From assembly GCA_028455995.1 (NCBI GenBank), contig JABELC010000003.1:248001-312000 (forward strand): a stretch of DNA of 64,000 nt, in the 5' to 3' direction. This DNA is from Scleromitrula shiraiana. Taxonomy: Eukaryota > Ascomycota > Leotiomycetes > Helotiales > Sclerotiniaceae. The notes beneath the pieces are model-generated. The model was not told the DNA's origin and searched no databases. It was given only the letters and a program-made list of their open reading frames with translations. Positions 1-12,100 of this stretch are shown here, one piece after another. Every line of letters starts with the position of its first letter. The stretch's first letter is position 1. Both the position numbers and the translations under genes were made by a program.

Positions 1-804
1 GAATCATCTCTTGAAGACACAAAGGATTTTATATCCCATGTACGACAAATCGATCCTGAGTTTAAACTTATTACCCCTGTTCTTACACCTCGATTTGCAA
101 TTTCCTGCACCCCTGAACTCCTTACTGGCCTTGGAAAAATCGCAACTGAGAACCCTAACCTTCCCATTCAAACTCATTTTTGTGAAGCAGAATCTGAAAA
201 GTCTACTACGCTGTCTCTCTTTCCTGAATTCACAAACGAAGCAGATTTGTATGAAAGTTTCAACCTTTTATCTAAACGATCCATTCTCGCACACTGTACC
301 ATTATGACGGAGTATGAGGCTGAACGACTCGCCACTCTTGAATGTGGAGTTGCACACTGTCCAATCTCCAATACCACAGTTGGAGGAGGTTTTATGGCTG
401 CACCTATTCGAGACTTCCTTCGTCGTGGCATCAAAGTCGGACTAGGAACCGATAGCGGTGGAGGTTTCTCATCCTCAATCCTAGATGCCATGCGTCAAGC
501 CTTTATCGTGTCCAATGCGCGAGACTTTTTAACCCAAGGAGCTGACCCCCGCCTAACACTCGCAGAGTGTTTCCATCTTGCAACGCTTGGCGGCGCACAA
601 GTTTGCTGTCTGGAGCAGGAAACAGGAAATTTTGAAGTCGGGAAGCAATTCGATGCGCTACTTATAGACACTCAGAAAGATGGGGCGATGACGATGGTGG
701 AGGATAAAGATACGCTAGAGGTTTTGTTTGAGAAGTTTTTGATGAGTGGGGATGATCGGAATATCGTGGACGTTTATGTTAGGGGCAATGAAATTAAGCG
801 TTAA
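1..804 (+). CDS. Guanine deaminase, C-terminal part (5' end outside window)
   Basis: The open frame runs from the first base to the stop at 802-804 (267 codons, no intron). It looks like guanine deaminase (guanine aminohydrolase, amidohydrolase superfamily), which converts guanine to xanthine in purine salvage and breakdown. Visible motifs in order: TPRFAISCTPELL, the metal-binding QTHFCEAESE, the second histidine in SILAHCTIM, AHCPISN, and GLGTDSGGGFSSSILDAMR with the metal aspartate. In most family members the QTH motif is followed by a hydroxyl residue; here it is Phe-Cys. The N-terminal part with the HxH metal motif lies upstream of the window. The neighbour on the same strand is an unrelated esterase. 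The family call is firm; the true 5' end and upstream introns cannot be seen. Confidence 0.9.
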   Translation, partial: ESSLEDTKDFISHVRQIDPEFKLITPVLTPRFAISCTPELLTGLGKIATENPNLPIQTHFCEAESEKSTTLSLFPEFTNEADLYESFNLLSKRSILAHCTIMTEYEAERLATLECGVAHCPISNTTVGGGFMAAPIRDFLRRGIKVGLGTDSGGGFSSSILDAMRQAFIVSNARDFLTQGADPRLTLAECFHLATLGGAQVCCLEQETGNFEVGKQFDALLIDTQKDGAMTMVEDKDTLEVLFEKFLMSGDDRNIVDVYVRGNEIKR

Positions 805-1252
805 ATAAAGACAGTAACTTGGTAGTCGGGTCCGGAAGAGAATGAATGGAAGCCCCGGAGGTGTTACGCGAGAATATAAAAACGAAAAACCACTTTTAGC
901 ATTTAAATCATGGCCGTTCAGTTTGCCACGCTGCGGATTCAGATGTATGTGTATGTACAACGCATTGCGATGTTTTAACATTGCATATACCGAGCACAAC
1001 CAATCATCTGTATCAATTCAGATATCGCTGACAAATAAAGCCCACAATAGACAGCAGCGGCTGCGGATAGTTACCTGACTGTATGTAATCTCACGCTAGA
1101 CGTCGTATCATGGAACGAACAATCAAATACCCAGGCATCCCATTTCCCAATTCAATTTCCCGATAACATGATAACATGCTATCGTGAGCTTTTCCGCGCC
1201 ATATAATACCGTACATCGCAATCCGCACTCATTCCCACCATATCGAAATACC
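805..1252. other. Intergenic, guanine deaminase to GDSL esterase
   Basis: This holds the 3' flank of the deaminase and the promoter side of the esterase. Short frames here have no recognisable protein. No tRNA or repeat was seen. A GTG-started extension of the esterase frame from 1184 exists, but the ATG at 1253 is preferred. Confidence 0.5.
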
Positions 1253-2567
1253 ATGTCCACGAGCGCCATGTCCACGAGCGCCTCGTTTGCCCATCTCCCG
1301 CCGCTCAAGATCCTCTGTCTGGGCGACTCCCTCACCGAAGGCTACTCGGAATTCGGCACCAGGTTTACCCCGTATGGTAGGACGTTGAGAGAGGCGTTGC
1401 TCAAGAAATGGCCGGCCAGGGATATTAAGGTGCTTGTGGATGGCGTTAGTGGGGATTTGGTTACGCGGCCGGGGGGGACGTTTGAGGAGAGGGCGGGGAG
1501 GTGGTGTAAGTTGGGGGTTTTCTTATGGTTTTTTCTTTGGGGGGGTTGAGGGGTATGGTGGGTATGGTGGGATGGGATGGATGGGGGGAAAGGAAGATTG
1601 AGAGGATTGGAATATGAAGTTAGTGGATGAGATGAGATGAGATGGGATGGGATGGGATGGGATGGGGTGGGCGCATCGAGTGATGTTGCCATTGGTTCCT
1701 GTGCAGTTATGTCTTTATCTCTTGAACCATCACATCCACAACCAGCCCGCCCATCCATCCAAACACCACTCACTCTCATAACCACCTCATCCCACCAAAC
1801 ACGCCACCAAATCCCCACCACCCCCCTCCCCTCGCTTCCCTCTCTTCACACTCCTTTCCTATCTTCTACACCAACCAACCAAACAACCAAAACTAACAAC
1901 CCCTCCCCTCTCCCAGTCCCCACACCCACCCCAGACCACCCTATAACGCACCTGCTGCTCCTCGGCGGCACCAACGACCTCGCCCAGCGCCGGCCGCCCG
2001 AATCCATCTTCTCAACTCTCGAGTCCATAGCCAAACTAGCCCTCGAACACGGAGCCAAAGTTCTGCTCTTTACGGTGCCGGAATGCCATGCCAATAATAG
2101 GGAGTTGGATCTCAGGAGGGGTGTGCTTAATCGGATGATTTTGGGCTTGGAATTTGGCTTGGAATCTGGCTTGGAGGGCGTGTATGTTTTGTTTTTTCTT
2201 TTTGTGTTTCCCTTCCCCTTTCCCCCTTCCCCTTTCCTCTTATCCCTTCCCCCTTCCCCACCCACATCAACAGCTAAAAACCCCAATACACACAACAAAC
2301 CCCCATCTCTCCATCCATCCATCCATCCATCTATCTCTCCATCCCCCCATCCAATACCCAAAACCCACCACACAACCAGCTAACAAGATAAACCCGCGCG
2401 CCCAAACCAACAGAAAAACATTCAACCTCCACCAAGAACTCCCCTACCATAGCATGGACACGGATCAGAAAGAGGAGATCTGGGACGACGGCTTGCATTT
2501 TACGGAGACGGGGTATGTGGTTTTGGGCGAGTTGGTCGGGAGACGGTTTGGTGAGGTTTTTGAGTAG
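1253..2567 (+). CDS. GDSL/SGNH-family esterase
   Basis: Three exons are proposed: 1253-1505, 1935-2181 and 2414-2567, giving 217 residues. The donors are GTAAGT (1506) and GTATGT (2182). The first acceptor could instead be at 1916, adding six residues. The protein has SGNH hydrolase blocks: GDSLTEG near the N terminus with the nucleophile Ser26, GGTND in the middle (block III), and WDDGLHFTETGY near the C terminus with the Asp192/His195 pair. It resembles the isoamyl-acetate-hydrolysing esterase group of small intracellular SGNH hydrolases; the substrate is unknown. There is no signal peptide. The introns (429 and 232 nt) are far longer than the roughly 50-nt introns elsewhere in this window and are made of low-complexity purine and pyrimidine runs. 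A second ATG lies at 1268. Confidence 0.8.
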
Positions 2568-3088
2568 GGGAGGGGAGGGGATTGGATTGGAATAGATTGG
2601 AGGGGTGAAGTAGGTTTGGTTTCTATTTTGTATTGGGAGTAGGGGGGTGGATTTAGATTGGTTAAAACTTTATAGGTATTTTTTCTCTCTTTTGAGGCTT
2701 CGCGCTGTTTTCTTAGATGGATACTTGCGTTTTGTGAATGAATGAATGAATGAATGATTGATTGATTGATTGATTGATTGGTGCCTGAATTTATCTGTCT
2801 GATTGGTTACAGGTGTGTTTGAGATGGAGGGGAGTAATTGACGTTTGGAATGTTCATCTAAGTTTTAATCAATGAAATACAGATATTATACATATATATC
2901 AGTATCCATATTCCAGACGAGTATTTATAGTGGATTTACCAAAAAAATATTATTCTTGATATTGTAATTGAAATCAGCTCTATTCATACCGGATATCATT
3001 TTATTTCGTCTCATTTTGTCTATTTCCTGATATAGTACCCAGCCGTTCGCTTGCTCTCACATTGCAATTAACATATCCCTTTATCCAG
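2568..3088. other. Intergenic between convergent esterase and Rmt2 genes
   Basis: This is a shared 3' region. It contains a GAAT/GATT tetranucleotide run at about 2738-2780 and otherwise AT-rich sequence. No gene was seen. Confidence 0.5.
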
Positions 3089-4509
3089 CTAAGCCAAGAA
3101 CCTACAAACAGGCAATCTATACTCATCCAACACCCAATACCTCCTCCTTACTCCCTCCCACTCTCCCTCCCCTTCTCCCCCTAACTCTTTAACCTCCACA
3201 TTCGTCCACTCAACATCCAACCCCGCATCACACAAATCAACCTCCACCACCTTCGTATAAACATCATAACAAACCCTCCTATCCGCGCCCGACCCATTAA
3301 AAAAACTAAACCTCCCCTCCTCACTCAGCAATCCAATAACATACTCACTAAAAAAATTCTTCAACTCCAGATACGACTCCCCAAACGTATCGAAATAAAT
3401 AACATCAAACTGGATATTCTCCTCAAGCAACGAAGGTAGCACATCCTGCCATCTCCCCGCATGAATTTTGTACGCCCCAGGCTCTGGAGCGGAGTCTTCC
3501 CATGCGGTCGAGAATTTGGAATCGGGGGATGAGAGGTGGGTGAGCACGTCGGGGTGGGCTTCGATGATGTGGTGGGAGGCGGGTGGGGGGTTGAGGGTCG
3601 CGAACATGGTGTCTATGATTCCCATACCGAAACCGATGTTGAGGATGCGTTTGGGGGTGGAGGAAGAGGGCGAGGAGGTGGGGACGAGGAGATCAACGGT
3701 GCGGCGCATGATGTCGGTTTCCCAGGACATCATTACGCCGTTGGCGTCGGAGTCGAGGAGGGAGTTGTTTGTGTAGGTTAAGTTGCTGCGGAGGTAGTCG
3801 AAGGAGTTGACGTCTTGTTTTGGGTGGGAGGGTATTTCTTCTGTAGTTATTTCTTCTTCTTTTTCGGTCCCGATTTCTGGCTCTTTGTCTTTTACTTCTG
3901 CGATTTCCTTTTCCTCCTCCTTTTCCATCTCTATATCTCCCCCTTCTTGATTTTCATCTCCTGCGTTTTCTCCTTCTCCTTCTCCTTCTTCCTCTTCCTC
4001 CTCCTCTTCATCCTCTTCAATCCATTCCTCATACCCACCCGTGATATTCATCAACAACTCTGCTCTCAACCCCGCATCGACTATTAAATCATATAATTCC
4101 TTTCTTCCTATTCTCCATGCTAAACATCCTGGCGTCTCATTCTTCACATCTAAATCATTCCATATGGCACCGTTGAGGAATAATTCTCGGACTGTTTCTT
4201 TGGCGGCTTCGATTTCTTCGGGGGTGGGTGAATCTTCGCACTGGGGATGTTAGTATATGTTTTGGAGTTGTATGATGACTTGCAATGGAACAATGATCCA
4301 ATTAGATGAATACACAATATTGGAGGACGTACAGAAGCAATAGCAGCATGAAGTGGAGTAAATCCCGTTTCTGGATCTTGAACAGTAACAGCAGTTCTAT
4401 TCTTCAGGAGGGTTTTTAGAGTGGGTAGATCATGATTAGATGCTGCAAGAAGCATAGGTTGAGTAATATCATCATCGGGGGTTTCAAGAGCGAATGCTGG
4501 ATCATCCAT
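3089..4509 (-). CDS. RMT2: Protein arginine N-methyltransferase 2 (type IV PRMT, Rmt2)
   Basis: Two exons on the minus strand, 4509-4333 and 4240-3089, joined in phase 0 across a 92-nt intron (GTACGT...CAG), give 442 residues. Rmt2 methylates the delta nitrogen of an arginine in ribosomal protein L12 in yeast. Residues about 15-60 form an ankyrin-like segment (TGFTPLHAAIAS), continued in exon 2 (PGCLAWRIGRKELYDLIVDAG). The SAM-binding core follows with NIGFGMGIIDT near residue 262, then HIIEAHPDVL, FDVIYFDTFGE and FSFFNGSGADRR. This is the usual Rmt2 order. Between the two parts lies a strongly acidic, Glu-rich insertion of about 80 residues (residues roughly 130-210). The ATG at 4509 is the first in frame. 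The next gene is divergent, with about 680 bp between the starts. Confidence 0.92.
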
Positions 4510-5188
4510 TTTTTATTATGGTAATGAAAGAATGTAGGAGATTGAAATGGTAAGATTATTCCAATTGGTATAGTATACTGTAATGATAGATAATATGATA
4601 TTTCTATGATTTGGAACTTTTTTTATTTTTTTGGCGGGGTTGTTGCTTTGGTGGGGTTTCCAGGGATGAGCCCCCCCCATCCAGCTCGAGCCAGCTCGGT
4701 AGATCCCATTGTTGAGATTTATTATTATTATTATTTTCTGGGAGATGAAAAGAGTCACTTCTGCGCTCAATTGCTTTCTTGATAATTCATTCTTTAAGTT
4801 AGTATTGGATGAATATTTTGATATCAATTCCAAGTTTCAAAGGTTTGTTCAGATGAAAAGATCCTCTTCCTCACTGACGATTTATTTCCTCTGTTCTACC
4901 CTCAATGATCAAAACATCATTATATCCTTCAGAAGTTCAAAGACATTTTTCGGATGGAATTCACGAATCAGTAGTGTTTGTCCAACAATGGGATGGGCTC
5001 CACAGACTGGCTTTGTAGAACATCAAATCTAAGGGGCATTTTACCCGGTGGAGAAGATGTGACTAATTTTTCTGAATGTGAGTATCAAATTCTTTTATCT
5101 TGTATTTTTTCTCTTTTCTTGGTAGGTTTGTGTCTTTCTTTTTAATGTTTCGTTGCGCTCGCTGTCAATTCAAGAACGGTCAATTATA
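4510..5188. other. Divergent intergenic region, Rmt2 / MFS transporter
   Basis: This must carry both promoters. It has a short ATT repeat at about 4720-4735, and a C-run with repeated AGCTCG near 4675-4700. No gene is supported. Confidence 0.5.
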
Positions 5189-6974
5189 ATGGATTTCCAT
5201 CGGGAGGAAGATGAGTCGGCAACAATGCGTACGACAAGTAGCCCAACGAAGGATGTTGAGAACCAATTCGACTCGAGTATACAACATACATCCTTTCCTG
5301 CAATTGACCCGGAGATAGAGAGACGAGTTGTTCGTAAAATGGACAAGAGGTTGATTCCATTGGTTATGGGATTATGTGCGTATATTCTATGTATATATAT
5401 CTTCAAGCAAGCTAACAACTTCCAAAAGATCTCTTAGCCTACCTTGATCGTTCGAATATAGGGTATAGTTCCTTTCTATCCAAACGACCTACGCATAGTG
5501 CTAATTCTTATTAGCAATGCTAAAATAGCTGGTATGGAGCACGATTTACATCTCGACTCGGATAACTACGAATGGCTACTTACCATATTTTATATATCAT
5601 ATATTGTGTTTGAGCCTATGGTATTGATGTGGAGGGTTGTACCACCTCATATATGGGGTGCGTTTTGCGTTGTATGCTGGGGTTTATGTGCAACATTACA
5701 AACAGTTGCATACAATTGGTCCGGAATGATGGCTGCGAGGTTTTTCCTAGGCGCATTTGAAGCTTCCTTTGCGCCAGGAATTACCTTTCTACTCTCTTTC
5801 TTCTACCTTCGCAATGAGCTAGGTCTTCGCTGTGGCTTATATCTTAGCGCAGCTCCATTAGCAACCTGCTTTGCTGGTGCTCTCGCATACGGAATTACTT
5901 CTGGTACTTTCGAGACTATTGCGGCATGGCGTGTCCTCTTTTTGGTTGAGGGCTTACCAGTCATTTTTCTAGCAGGTCCTCTTACCTGGTATTTCATGCC
6001 TGATAGCCCTGAGAAAGCGAAGTTTCTCACTGAAGAGGAAGTTCTTGTTGCAAAAGCTCGTAAGGTTCGGCAAGTTGGTACAGTTGAACCTGGACACAAG
6101 TCTGGATTGCAATGGCGCGAAGTAATGATAGCTCTTCTTGATTTGAAGAATTGGGCAACAGCATTGATGTACTTCTCTTGCAATGTATCATTTGCTTCCC
6201 TGCCTGTCTTTTTGCCCACAATTCTTGCAGCCATGGGGTTTTCTAATATCAATGCACAAGGATTATCCGCTCCCCCATATTTCCTTGCTTTTCTGGTTGT
6301 CGTATTCACAACTTGGCTTGCAGACAAGACTTCACAACGAGGCTATACGATATTTTGTCTTTCTCTCCTGGGCGCAGCAGGCTATATTATACTTGCTGTT
6401 TCTTCGAGCACGGGTGTTCGATATGCGGGTGTATTCTTGGCAGCATCTGGAATCTTTCCAGCAATTGGTAATATTCTTCCATGGGTAATGAATAACCAAG
6501 GAAGTGAGAGTAAAAGAGGCACTGGAATTGCAATTCTTAATGTAGTTGGCCAATGTGGACCATTACTTGGGACAAGATTATATCCCACTAGTGATGGACC
6601 TTACTATTGGAAAGGAATGGTGCGTTAGTTATTATTAATATCTTCTTATTTTTTATGTTTTTATGTTTCTTGACAAAATACTCTCGATATATCTATCAAC
6701 TATCAACTTATCTGAATGAATATCTGAATGAATATATGCTAACAAGATTTAATGAATTTATTAGTGGATATGTGCGGGGTTTATGTTATTTAATGGTACC
6801 TTGGCTCTTGGATTACGATGGCGTCTTTTTTATGAAAATCAACAATTGGATAAAAAGTATGGTGTTATATGCCAAGAAAACCTAAAACTTTCCGAACATG
6901 GAGGAGGAGGAGGAGGAGGAGGAGGAGGAGGAGGAAGGGAAAATGATGGACCAAATTTTAGGTATATTTTATGA
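5189..6974 (+). CDS. MFS transporter, anion:cation symporter (Dal5/allantoate permease-like) family
   Basis: Four exons are proposed: 5189-5375, 5429-5462, 5515-6619 and 6765-6974, giving 511 residues. Introns 1 and 2 are 53 and 52 nt. Splicing restores the family hallmark GLYLLAYLDRSNIGNAKIAGM, followed by LHLDSDNYEWLLTIFYISY. Further membrane segments include MMAARFFLGAFEASFAPGI, FLVEGLPVIF and YFMPDSPEKAKFL (the central loop). The last exon supplies the C-terminal helix (ICAGFMLFNGTLALGLRW) and the RLFYENQQLDKKYG tail. The family carries organic anions such as allantoate, nicotinate, pantothenate or biotin-like substrates across the plasma membrane; the substrate here is unknown. The tail ends in a run of about 12 glycines coded by a GGA repeat (6900-6935). 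An in-frame ATG at 5153 would add 12 residues. Confidence 0.88.
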
Positions 6975-7726
6975 TGCGAAAGTTATCTATCCTAATGAAA
7001 ACTTATTATTATTATTATTATTATTATTATCCATGATGATATCATTACTCCGCACCTCTTTTGAACTATATTTGCTTGGTATAGTATGTAATATTTGAAA
7101 TATAAATGTTCTTTTGCATAGTATCATATTTTTACATGCCCTTGGGTTTGGTGAGTCTCAATATTTATTATTTATAGGTAAGTAAGTGATTGATGGGTGA
7201 TGGGTGCTTTTATCTGATCAAGTGTTTATTTACAATTGTTTATTTACAATTGTCTATTTACAATTGTCTATTTACAATTGTCTATTTACAATTGTCTATT
7301 TACAATTGTCTATTTACAATTGTCTATTTACAATTGTCTATTTACATTTGTCATCGAATCGAATGGGTGAAAGATTTTGAAGGTGACCGAGTCTAATAAC
7401 TAGGCGACGACGATCCTACTGCTCGATCTATGATCTGGGTAGATCGATCATATTCTATAAAATCTCGATGATTTTATGGGTATTCGGCAATACATTCCAT
7501 AATGTGAACGTAAGCCAAGAAGAACGGTCAAGTTAAGAGCACCATTTACCCATCTAGGTCGGCTTGGTTTATACACTTAAGACTTGAGAGTTCAGATAGT
7601 TCAACACTATGTCAGGACGATACGTAACCAGGTATATATGAGTACCTCTCATTCCTTTTCCCATCTTCCAAATATTTATTATTTTTCACATCTATATCGA
7701 ACTTTTGGAAGAATACGTTGAAGAAA
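6975..7726. other. Intergenic with TTA microsatellite and 14-bp tandem array
   Basis: A TTA run lies at about 7002-7030. The 14-bp array is listed separately. The rest is AT-rich, with the fasciclin promoter at the right end. No gene was seen. Confidence 0.6.
7222..7352. repeat. 14-bp tandem repeat (TATTTACAATTGTC unit)
   Basis: Eight copies carry an exact CAATTG core at 14-bp spacing, followed by one variant copy (CATTTG). The first two copies differ slightly (TT in place of TC). Because 14 is not a multiple of 3, the array is open in one frame only by cycling through three frames, so that frame is not a gene. Confidence 0.9.
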
Positions 7727-9125
7727 ATGTATACCAAAGCTCTCCTCCTCAGTGCCTTTGCATCTATTTGCTCAGCACAAACTCTCCAACAAGTTCTCGA
7801 CGACAATAACTCCACTCTCAGCACTCTATCCAGTAATTACCCCACATCCTGCCCCTCTCGCCTCCAACACTAACAAAACCCCAGCTCTCCTTGCCACCTC
7901 ACCCGAGCTCCTAACCGTCCTCAACAACGCAACGAACATAACCATCCTCGCACCCTCCAACGATGCATTAGCCTCCTTGAACGCTACAGGACTTGAAGCC
8001 GCAGATGTCTCTGCTCTTCTTACATATCATGTTCTCAATGGATCATATCCCTCTTCGGTCTTCACTAATACGTCGCAATTTCTGCCAACATTACTCAGAG
8101 ATCAGGATTATACGAGCTTGAGTAATGGCCAGGTTGTTAATGCGAGGTTGGCACGGATTGGTGATGAGGATTCTTATGACGCTACTATCTTCTCTGGATT
8201 GGGATTAGATAGTGAAGTCAACACTGCCGTAAGTACTCCATCCTCATAATCCATTCCACTCTTCGTAAAATAAATCTAACCATCCACCCCCCATAGGATC
8301 TAAACTTCACCGGCGGTCTCGTCCACGTAATCGACAGTGTCCTCACCCTCCCCACAAGCATCTCCTCCACCGCACTCGACCTAAACCTCACCTCCTTCTA
8401 CGGCGCCCTCAACTACTCCTCCCTCACCCCAACCATCGACGCCCTCCCCAACGCCACTGTCTTCATCCCCTCCAACAGCGCCTTCGCCAACATCGCTAGC
8501 GTAGCTTCGCTCCTGTCCGCTGAACAGGTCGCCCAGATCCTCGCGTACCATGTTGTTAATGGCACCGTGGGGTATAGTACAGGTCTTACGAATGGCAGCA
8601 CGTTAAGGACGTATGGGGGCGAGGATGTTACTGTTACGGTTAGTAATGGAAGTGTTTTTGTTAACAGCGCGAGGGTGGTTAGAGCGAACGTTTTGGTTGG
8701 GAATGGAGTTGTGCATATTATTGACAAGTGAGTTCTATCCTTTCTTCTTCTTCTCTCTTTTTTCTCCTTACCTTCCCTTCAAAATAAAAACACAAAAAAT
8801 AAATAAATCTAACGATACCAAAAGCGTCCTCAACCCAAATAACACAGACGTAATCCCCGACCTCTCAACAACAACAACAGTCAGCGTAGCCTTCCCGTCT
8901 GCCTCCACAGCAACAGATGGCGCTACCCCATTCACGACGAACGTCGTTGCTACGACCACTATTACGCAAGCGCCGGAGGCGACGGATGCGGAGGGTGGAA
9001 CTGAGGGCAGTGTGGCTAGCAGTAGTTCTAGCTCGGCCGGGGCGGCAAAGGCAATGCAGACTGGGATGAGTATGGGGATGGGGGCTGCGGCTCTGTTTGG
9101 GGCGGGGGCTTGGTGGGTTTTGTAG
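7727..9125 (+). CDS. Fasciclin (FAS1) domain protein, secreted, predicted GPI-anchored
   Basis: Four exons, 7727-7832, 7885-8228, 8297-8727 and 8825-9125, give 393 residues; intron phases agree at each join. The N terminus (MYTKALLLSAFASICSA) is a signal peptide. Two FAS1 domains follow. The first is at about residues 20-165, with ITILAPSNDALASLN, LLTYHVLNGSY and the closing GGLVHVIDSVL. The second is at about 168-297, with ATVFIPSNSAFANI, ILAYHVVNGTVGYS and NGVVHIIDNVLNP. Many Asn-X-Ser/Thr sites suggest N-glycosylation. The tail is rich in Thr, Ser and Ala (ASSSSSSAGAAKA) and ends in a hydrophobic stretch (AAALFGAGAWWVL), typical of a GPI signal. FAS1 proteins act in cell-wall or surface adhesion; the partner is unknown. 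Confidence 0.9.
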
Positions 9126-12100
9126 ATAGGGGGGGTGATTTGGAAGGACGGATGAGGGGAGTCAGATGAATAGGAAACAATTTGGTGGATGGGAGATTAT
9201 TTCATGGATGATAGGTGTAATGTTACTTCATTGATTGATTCATCTATTTAACTTTAACCTCAATTTACTAGATTATCTTATTTGATATTGCAATTTTCAT
9301 ACTGGATACTATTATACTTTAGGTATTGCTTAATATTGATCTATGTAACATCTTACATCGAGGGTGTAACGAGAATATGATATTGTCTTCTAAAAGTATT
9401 TCTATATATTGAAAAGAAAGGAGACGATTCGCTTAGGTGCGATATATACGTATTAGACAGGTCTTTAGCTTTATATGGAACTTCATCCATGATACATATA
9501 TCATATCTAATCTATAACAATCCTAGTGCATACCAATGTCCATTCTAACGGCTGAGATCAGTGGTTGTTGCAATTATCTTATTTTGATTTTGATTTTTTC
9601 GATTTTTCATAATCAAATATCTACATTATGCATTGATATCATTAAAAGATATCTTGCGCACGTGCATTCCATCCCGCCCAAGAAGAAATAGGAAGAAACA
9701 ACTAAACCGTCCAGCGTGTAAATCGTGTATCTTTTCCTTTATTAATCGTCAACAAAGCATAGAGCTATTCATATTAGAAACCTAACAAATCTTCAACCAA
9801 AGTCTCTGAATATTCTTTTTGAATCGCTTCGCATGTCACAGCCACCCAGTATATTCCGTTCTACATGAGTTGGTTGATGAAAGATCAGATTCCACCCGAC
9901 TAAAATTACCCCTAATTATCTCGGCTCAGCCAACCGAAATAGTTGTTAATTTTATTTACTCTGAAGGCGAGTTTTCGAAAACCCATCGCTATATACCGAG
10001 TCGAGACATCATGATACTATGATAATCTTCCACTTCATCTTTATGCTATTAGAGTCCTTACGCCTCGACCATGAGCCAGTATTGTATTATCAGGATCCCA
10101 AAACTCTTGGATTGATTAACCGAACAAATTAATTCATGGAGTTTTACGTATATATTGTCTCATGCTTATTGTGTGCCCCTTCCTTCCTTCCTATTTGAGG
10201 AAAAAGAAAAGAAAAGAAGAACAACAACTTTTTATTTTCTGAAATCTACTCGTACATCTCTTAAGATTCGCAAAGTACCTAGCTAGCTGTCATAATCACA
10301 ACGTTAGTGTACGACTACTCTCGAATAACATTTCGCTTACAGTCTATCTATCTTGAAAGTAGAAACCTACATGCCATAAGCGTTATCAAGCGATGATTAC
10401 TTCCTCATCAAAAAGACCCAAAGAGGTCATTACCACTCTATCAAATATACGCATCGAACCCCCAAACCAAACCGACCTTCCAACTAACCAACCCCCCCCA
10501 ACTAGAAAGTTCGCTAAACATCAACCGCAAAGATGACAAACGCAACCACACACTAACATACATAATGGACGTTTTCATTTTCATCATCCGCTACTCTCGA
10601 GCATCCTATCATATCCTCTACGGTGACGACGACCCACGAAAAGCCTACAGTGACCCATTGCAAACTCTTCCCGTGCGGGCGATACTATTTTTGCTTCTCT
10701 GGGAGTCTCATCTATTATGTTACATGTTACCGATGATTGCGGGGAAGACTTGGGAATACCATCGCAGGCTAGGGAGGGAGGGAGGGAGGGAGGGAGGGAG
10801 GGAGGGAAGCGGTAAAAGTATGATCTTCTAGGAGAGGAAGAAATTAATGGTTCAGATCTCGTCTGTACAAAAACAGTCATTCATTCTTTCTTTGATACTG
10901 CGTCGGAAAACTCCGCGGTCCTTCTATCCCTCACATGGGAAAGTTTCGGAAATACAAGTTTGGTGTTCGTCTTATTTACGGATGGCTTGTGGGGAGGTCT
11001 TGATCACTATCATAAGTATCGGGGAAAGGAGGATGCAGGGTAATTCTGAACGGCGATGGAGTTGTGATAGTTGCGGGTGTGGCGGGGCTAGTGTTTATAC
11101 CGCATTTGGTGGTGAGACTTGTGAGTCTTTATTTGCGGCTGTTGAGGGAATGGGATGAGGGTGGTGAGGAGATAGAGAGCGGGGATTAGTGGGTGAGGAG
11201 GAGGAGGGGGAGGGAGATGTGAAGTTAAATGGGGAGAGATGGTGATGAAGGGGAGAGGAATGGTATTTGTTGAGTGGAGTATGTGATGCTGCTGTTTGCT
11301 CATTGACAAATCTGAAGGTTAACTAGAAAAGTGAGATATAAAGAAGAGAACATTTATCATCTACTACTAGTTATACTTCACACGGTTTTTCTTTCATAAG
11401 AAGCCGCAGCTGAACCGGACGAACGAATAGATACAGGAGTTATCATCATTTGCGTGTCTGCAAACCGGAAATCTATCCCCAATCAAGCTTCTCTACGCCG
11501 TAGAACTACTACTGGCAGCTTTATTGTTCCTCTGTGTTCGAATCGTGGATTGATCTATCTTGCACTATAATTTGAACATTTGCAATCACTAACTAGTTAA
11601 CATTTTTAAGGGCTTAGAACAACTAGACATTTGATTCAAATAATCGAGTATCGTTGACTATTTTGAAAATCCTGGGCGTGCGAAATTACATATTCAAATA
11701 CTAGTTTGTATATATTTGAAATCTTCTCCGACATAGAGTACAATAATTTTTGGAGTTTGAAACGTCGATAGTTGAACGTTGCTTGTATTGCTTTTAGAGA
11801 GATATATATATATATATGAATCGGAATGACATCACCCTCTTCTTCGAGCTAGAAAGTATCCGAGCCCCTCATGGCAATCTCATTCATTGCAAGCGTTAGT
11901 TAGTAGGACTAAAGTGTTTAGTGCACCACTGGTGATTATCTAGTAGCTCTAGATTCAAATTAAGATAGCCTTAATACTATAGTACACACTTTGAACTTTT
12001 TGAACTTCAACAGTTTTTTTGACTAGCTCAAGCTAAACTTCGGGATTCATCGCGTGACCATGTTATCACTCACTAGCTACCAAGTGTTATTTCGGTATAC

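Noticed and set aside
5376..5437. Continuation of the first MFS exon to a stop at 5437
   Set aside because: Splicing at 5376/5428 restores the conserved LLAYLDRSNIG motif; the read-through does not.
7190..7396. Array of regular repeats that could suggest CRISPR
   Set aside because: The copies abut without unique spacers, and this is a fungal nuclear genome.
10565..10880. Overlapping frames of 88 and 98 codons
   Set aside because: Both end in a GGGA repeat and show no conserved features.
11530..11555. GTGTTCGAATCGTGG resembling a tRNA B box
   Set aside because: No A box and no cloverleaf pairing could be found around it.
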